Below, in pieces: positions 59,930 to 64,000 of a DNA stretch of 64,000 nt. Source of the DNA: Euryodendron excelsum (Eukaryota > Streptophyta > Magnoliopsida > Ericales > Pentaphylacaceae); assembly GCA_033060915.1 (NCBI GenBank), contig CM065377.1, positions 59,486,683 through 59,550,682 of the forward strand, written 5' to 3'. Each line of letters opens with the position of its first letter. The first letter of the stretch is position 1. The translations under genes and the position numbers were made by a program. A model generated the notes under the pieces. The model was not told where the DNA came from. It made no database searches and saw only the letters and a program-made list of their open reading frames with translations.

Positions 59930-60172
59930 GGCACGTCTTTTCGGAGTCGGTAAGACCCCTTTCCAATCCCTCTCTCGAGACAGTTTATTCCTCGAGACGG
60001 TTCCAATCTAGGCACGTCTCTTCGGAGTCGGTAAGACCCCTTTCCAATCCCTCTCTCGAGACAGTTTATTCCTTGAGACGGTTCCAATCTAGGCACGTCT
60101 CTTCGGAGTCGGTAAGACCCCTTTCCAATCCCTCTCTCGAGACAGTTTATTCCTCGAGACGGTCCGAGTAGC
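59930..60172 (+). repeat. 81-bp tandem repeat, three copies
   Basis: GGCACGTCT(T/C)TTCGGAGTCGG begins at 59930, 60011 and 60092, exactly 81 bp apart. Because 81 is a multiple of three, it creates open but repetitive frames on both strands that should not be taken as genes. Confidence 0.95.
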
Positions 60173-60420
60173 AAAAATACTCACAGAACCGTTAGAATAG
60201 CAGAAATACTCACAGAACCGTTAGAGTAGCGGAAGTACTCACAGAACCGTTAGAGTAGCGGAACTACTCACAGAACCGTTAGAGTAGCGGAAGTACTCAC
60301 AGAACCGTTAGAGTAGCAGAAATACTCATAGAACCGTTAGAGTAGCGGAAATACTCTCGAATCGCCAATCCCGTCCGAGTAGCGGAAATACTCAACCCCG
60401 TCCGAGTGGCGGAAACACTC
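60166..60420 (+). repeat. 29-bp hairpin minisatellite in unit B
   Basis: About six copies of ACAGAACCGTTAGAGTAGCGG…TACTC at 29-bp spacing, then two looser copies. Each holds a 5-bp stem GAGTA/TACTC around a seven-base loop (GCGGAAA, GCGGAAG, GCAGAAA, GCGGAAC). The last copy (60404-60420) is GAGTG-GCGGAAA-CACTC. Confidence 0.9.
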
Positions 60421-60504
60421 AAAACCTAGGTCAATACCCATGTTTGTTAGCTCACTTCGGTGAAAAATGACTAGACTACCCTTAGGACCTTTTTCGAGAC
60501 TTTT

Positions 60505-61010
60505 CGGTCAAGATGACCATTTTGCCCCTAGGCATCCGGATGCCCCGGGAACCACACCGGCTCTGGGTATCAAACCGGTAATGTCCCGAGAATACTTTTT
60601 ATAGTGTTCTCGACCTTCCTTTACCTTTCCGGACCATTCCGAGTCAGTTCCGACAAACCCGGTACAAAAATGACCGTTTTGCCCCTGGTGGGCCGGTCTC
60701 CTTTTTCGACTACACCGGCTCTGGGTATTAAACCGGTAATGTCCCAAGAATACTTTTTATAGTGTTCTCGACCTTCCTTTACCTTTCCGGACCATTCCAA
60801 GTCAGTTCCGGCAAACCCGGTGCAAAATGACCGTTTTGCCCCTGGTGGGCCAGTCTCCATTTCCGACCACGCCGGCCCTGGGAATCAAACTGGAAACCTC
60901 TGGGAACATTCTAAATAATGTTTCCAGATCCCAAGTCTTTTTCCGGGACAATCCGGGTTCGCCCCGGCAGTTTCCTAGTCCGATTGACCGTTTTGCCCCT
61001 AAAGGCCCGG
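60505..61010 (+). repeat. 158-bp tandem repeat, three to four copies
   Basis: ATGACC(A/G)TTTTGCCCCT recurs near 60509, 60669 and 60827, with a fourth, looser copy near 60983. Each is followed by GG(G/C)CC…ACACCGG…CTGGG(T/A)AT(C/T)AAACC/GGTAA. The same family is present in unit A (58283, 58441, 58599). Confidence 0.9.
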
Positions 61011-61253
61011 TCAACCTTTCCGACTCACCTTATCTTCATTTTTCAAGTCAAATACCTCCAGGACACTATTTTGAGTATTTCTGCTTCTTTCCGACCTTCC
61101 GGGTCATTCCCGGCTCCTTCAAATCATTCCCAGACTTTTCGGAGTCACTCCTAGTGAAGCCAGGCTAAAAATTGCATGGTAGTCACTAGTACAGGCGCCC
61201 AAATCTAGTCAAAGATACGTTGCTTGCCGACCTTAATTGTTTCCTAAATGGCT

Positions 61254-61312
61254 GGGGCCACTAGTAGTGGCGCCAAGCCAAAAAATGGCCTGGCGCCACT
61301 ACTAGTGGCACC
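61254..61312 (+). repeat. 22-bp inverted repeat (hairpin) upstream of the retroelement TATA box
   Basis: GGGGCCACTAGTAGTGGCGCCA (61254-61275) and TGGCGCCACTACTAGTGGCACC (61291-61312) pair at 20 of 22 positions. The 15-base spacer adds a GCCA/TGGC pair around an A-rich loop. The TATA box at 61367 is about 55 bp downstream. In unit A the same place is degenerate. Confidence 0.85.
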
Positions 61313-61366
61313 AGTGTATAATTTGGCCTGGCGCCACTGCAACAGGCGCTAGGTTTGTCTTCCCTC

Positions 61367-61374
61367 TATAAATA
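61367..61374 (+). promoter_or_regulatory. TATA box of retroelement unit B
   Basis: TATAAATACAGAGCCTC, identical to the box in unit A at 59103. Confidence 0.7.
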
Positions 61375-61905
61375 CAGAGCCTCGTTCAACGTGAAAGGGG
61401 TCTGCAAACTTAACCTAGAAATCACACAATTCGATACACAGAGCTCGAGCACCTCCAAAAACCCTAGCCTCCCTAGGTTTTCCAAACCCTAGCCACTATA
61501 CACAAACCCTAACCTCGTATACACTCATACACACCCCTATACACTCATACACTAGCCTTCAACTACTCTCTCAAGACTTGAAGAGCAGCCATTCAAAGCT
61601 TGAAGACAATCCTTGAAGACTGAGGGTGAAGATCAAGACCAAAGACCGAAGACCGAAGACTGCACGGTGCGCAAAATAAGCAAGAAACAAGGTAGGCTCC
61701 CTATTTAATTTTCTGCACTTTCCCCCTCTCTCTTCTCTCTCCAACCCACTTGGGTTTTCTCTATTTTAATCCCCCATCTCTTTCCCCCCCTTTCTTTGCA
61801 TGCTTGAAACAAGGGGATTCCCGGTCCATGTGTAGGATTGGACTATGGGAGAGTCACCGTGTCGGGGGCTTTCTTCTAGTCTAACCAAAGACCACGTGGG
61901 TCCGG

Positions 61906-64000
61906 GCCCCCTTGATTATGTGATGAAGCCTTGACCTTGTATGTTCACGACCCCAAATTGCATTGTGCATATCATAGTCTTGCATCTTCCAAAATTCGTT
62001 TTCAAAAAGTTGTTTTCAAAAATCGTTTTCAAACTTGTTTTCAAAATTGCATCAAAAGCTCTTTTTCAAAAACATGTTTTCAAAACCACAATTCTAGGGT
62101 GATTCTAGCCTTTCCATGGCTAAGGTTGCTTTAGGAAAGTGTTATATTAAAAGTGGCCTTTTGGTCTATATTTTCAAACCTTGTTTTCAAAACCACTTTC
62201 TTAAAGTGGTTCTAGCCTTCTTATGGTTAGAATTGCTTTAGGAAAGTGAGATGTTTTTACACCTTCTAAAAACTCTTTCTTCAAAAATCTCTTCCTAAAA
62301 ATCTTTTTTTCAACATACTTTCCTAAAACTCCCCTCTTCAAAATTGATTTCAAAAACTCCCTTTCAAAATCTCTTTTTCAAAACTCTCTTTTTCAACTTC
62401 TTTCCAAAACTTTCTTTCCTTAAAATTCACTTTCTAAAAATGCTCCCTAAAAATCTTTCCAAAAACTCTCTTTTCCAAAATCTCCCTTCTAGAAATTTCC
62501 CCCTAGGATCTTCCTTTCAAAATCTACATTTCCAAAAACATGCTTTCCAAAAAAACTTCTTCTCTCTAAAATCTCTTTTCAAAAACTTTCTTTCCAAATT
62601 CACTTTCTAAAAATTCCTCCCTAGGATTCCTTTGTAGAAAACCTTCGTTTCCAAAAACGCACTTTCTAAAAAAACTCTTTCCTTAGAGCCCAAGTCAAGC
62701 CCTAGAAATCACAATTAGGAAACCCTTGTTTGCTTTCCAAAAACATGATTTTCAAACTTTGTCCTAAACCTAGGTTTCCAAAATTTTTTGTTTTCTACAT
62801 CAAAACTATCCATGTTTTCAAAACCTATTTTCTACGTCGAAACTATAATTTTCTAAACTAGGGTTTCTAGAATCCCCCTTTCCAAATCCTCGTCAAATCC
62901 TATCTTCCCCTTTAGGAAACCAAATCAAATCTCCCCGTTTAGGAAACTAGATCCTATCCTCCGTTTTTGGAAACAAAGTCAAACCTTTCTCTTTTAGAAA
63001 CCAAATCCAATCCCTCCTATTCCCAAACCTTTCTTAATTCAATTCTTTCCTAAGCCATAAGTTTCCTAAACCCAAACTTTAAATCTTTCCTTAAGTTTTA
63101 AAATCCAACTCTTTCCTAATTCGAATCCTTCCTAAACTCCCACTTTCTTAAACCTTAAGTTTCTAAAAATTTGAACATATAAATCTTTCCTAAACTTTAA
63201 AACTCAACTTTCAAATTTTTCTTAGTTCAATCCTTTCCGAATTCTACCCTTTTCCAAAATCTTTGTCAAATCTAAGTTTTCAAACCTTTCCTAAACTCAA
63301 GCTTTTCCTAATTTCAAGATTTTCTAAAACTCTAAAACTTTCTAAATCCTAAACTTTCTAAATTTCAAATCTTTCTAAAATTCTAAGCTTCCAAATTCAA
63401 AACTTTCTAAATTTGAAACCTTCTTAAGTTAAATATTTCTAAACCTAAAAACTTTCTAAATTCTAAACTTTCCAAAACTTCAAAATCTTTTCAAATCTAG
63501 AACTTTTCTAAATTCAAAACTTTCTAAATTCAAGACTTTCTTAAGTTGAAATTTCCTTTTTTTTTTCAAACATTTCCTAAATTGAAAACTTTCCTTTCTC
63601 AAACCTTTCCCAAAACGAAACTTTTCTTATTTTCAAAACTTCCTTGTTTTCAAAGCTTTTCTTATTTTCAAAACTTTCCTTTTTCAAACATTTCTAAATT
63701 CGAAACTCTCCTAATTTGAAAACTTTCCTAATTCAAAACTTTCCTAAGTTGAAACTTTCCCAAACCTAAAACTTTCCAAAAATAACATTTTCCTAATTCG
63801 AAACTTTCCTAATCCAAATCTTTCCTAAATTCCAAGTTTCCAAATCTTTCCAAATCTTCCAAATCCAACATTCCAATCCAATCTTTCTTAATCTCAAGTC
63901 TAGGTTTCCTAAACCTCCTTCGTCCCAAAACCAAGTCTTTCCAAAATCAATCTTTCCAAAGTAAGTCCAATAATCTCAATTTCAATTTTCAATCTCCTCT
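61906..64000 (+). repeat. G-poor, TTTC/CAAAA-rich low-complexity region
   Basis: About 2 kb runs to the window end, built from degenerate phrases such as TTTTCAAAA, AAACTTTCCTAA, CTTTCTAAATTC and AATCTTTCC. G is scarce on the plus strand. Short open frames here follow from the repeat composition. It directly follows retroelement unit B, so it is probably its internal or leader DNA. Confidence 0.75.

Larger units (their letters stand above)
59611..61905 (+). mobile_element. Retroelement LTR/leader unit B
   Basis: Direct partner of unit A, colinear throughout (TGTAAGCACCCC start, repeat blocks, TATAAATA at 61367-61374, GGTAGG donor near 61692, and the end block GGATTCCC…ACCACGTGGGT). It differs in having an 81-bp tandem repeat (59930-60172), more hairpin copies (59851-60420) and an intact 22-bp inverted repeat before the TATA. 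After its end block the sequence runs on into 61906-64000 rather than into another TGTAAGCACCCC, so unit B is the one still joined to internal element DNA. Confidence 0.6.

Noticed and set aside
59881..60174. Open frames of 84-96 codons on both strands with repeated RHVSSESVRPLSNPSLETVYS
   Set aside because: They arise from the 81-bp tandem repeat, whose length is a multiple of three, so any stop-free unit stays open.
60508..61168. Several 70-113 codon frames on both strands
   Set aside because: They are translations of the 158-bp retroelement repeat and share no known protein features.
62344..62610. Open frame rich in F, K, L, N and S
   Set aside because: It is a translation of G-poor low-complexity DNA with no domain.
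1..64000. CRISPR array, bacterial-type operon, phage or tRNA/rRNA gene
   Set aside because: The DNA is plant nuclear in character. The regularly spaced repeats found are retroelement minisatellites without unique spacers, and no intact tRNA or rRNA gene was recognised.

Overview
This window looks like nuclear DNA from a flowering plant, most likely a woody or large-genome core eudicot. The evidence is GT-AG introns from about 0.1 to 7.5 kb, AT-rich intergenic DNA full of plant transposons (Copia and Gypsy LTR elements, MULE, MITEs, SINE and TRIM relics), and three protein genes whose products are plant specific or match plant family architectures. The species call is inference. Gene names come from recognising the protein sequences, not from a database search.

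Layout: 1-814 is the promoter and 5' leader, and 815-13212 (+) is a seven-exon arabinogalactan-protein hydroxyproline O-galactosyltransferase of the GALT2 type (681 aa as spliced here), with one intron of about 7.45 kb that carries a MITE. 13213-24513 is an intergenic stretch of about 11 kb with MITEs, microsatellites and LTR-like scraps. 24514-31229 (+) is a six-exon OSCA3.1/ERD4 osmosensitive cation channel gene (724 aa) that uses one GC-AG intron. 31230-36655 holds SINE relics, a MITE and low-complexity DNA. 36656-44633 is an old Copia LTR retrotransposon that kept gag but lost almost all of pol. 44634-50272 is a tandemly duplicated promoter-like region interrupted by a non-autonomous Mutator-like element. 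50273-51808 (+) is an intronless DAD1-like lipase (511 aa, DLAH-like). 51809-56330 carries a TRIM, tandem duplications and a minus-strand Gypsy pol relic. 56331-64000 is nested LTR-retrotransposon DNA: two tandem LTR/leader units of about 2.3-2.4 kb (57225-59610 and 59611-61905) built from several tandem repeat families, followed by about 2 kb of G-poor, TTTC/CAAAA-rich DNA.

The three genes have separate cell roles: Golgi glycosylation of arabinogalactan proteins, osmotic or mechanical cation influx, and plastid or mitochondrial galactolipid/phospholipid hydrolysis. The ERD4-type and DLAH-type genes are immediate neighbours in Arabidopsis (At1g30360 and At1g30370, from memory). Here they lie in the same order and about 19 kb apart, with retrotransposons filling the space, so this looks like conserved microsynteny expanded by transposons.

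The most unusual structure is in the retroelement units at 57.2-61.9 kb: an array of about 14-15 short hairpin motifs (GAGTA-loop-TACTC) that includes matched arm changes (GAGTG-loop-CACTC), plus a 22-bp inverted repeat about 55 bp upstream of a TATA box.
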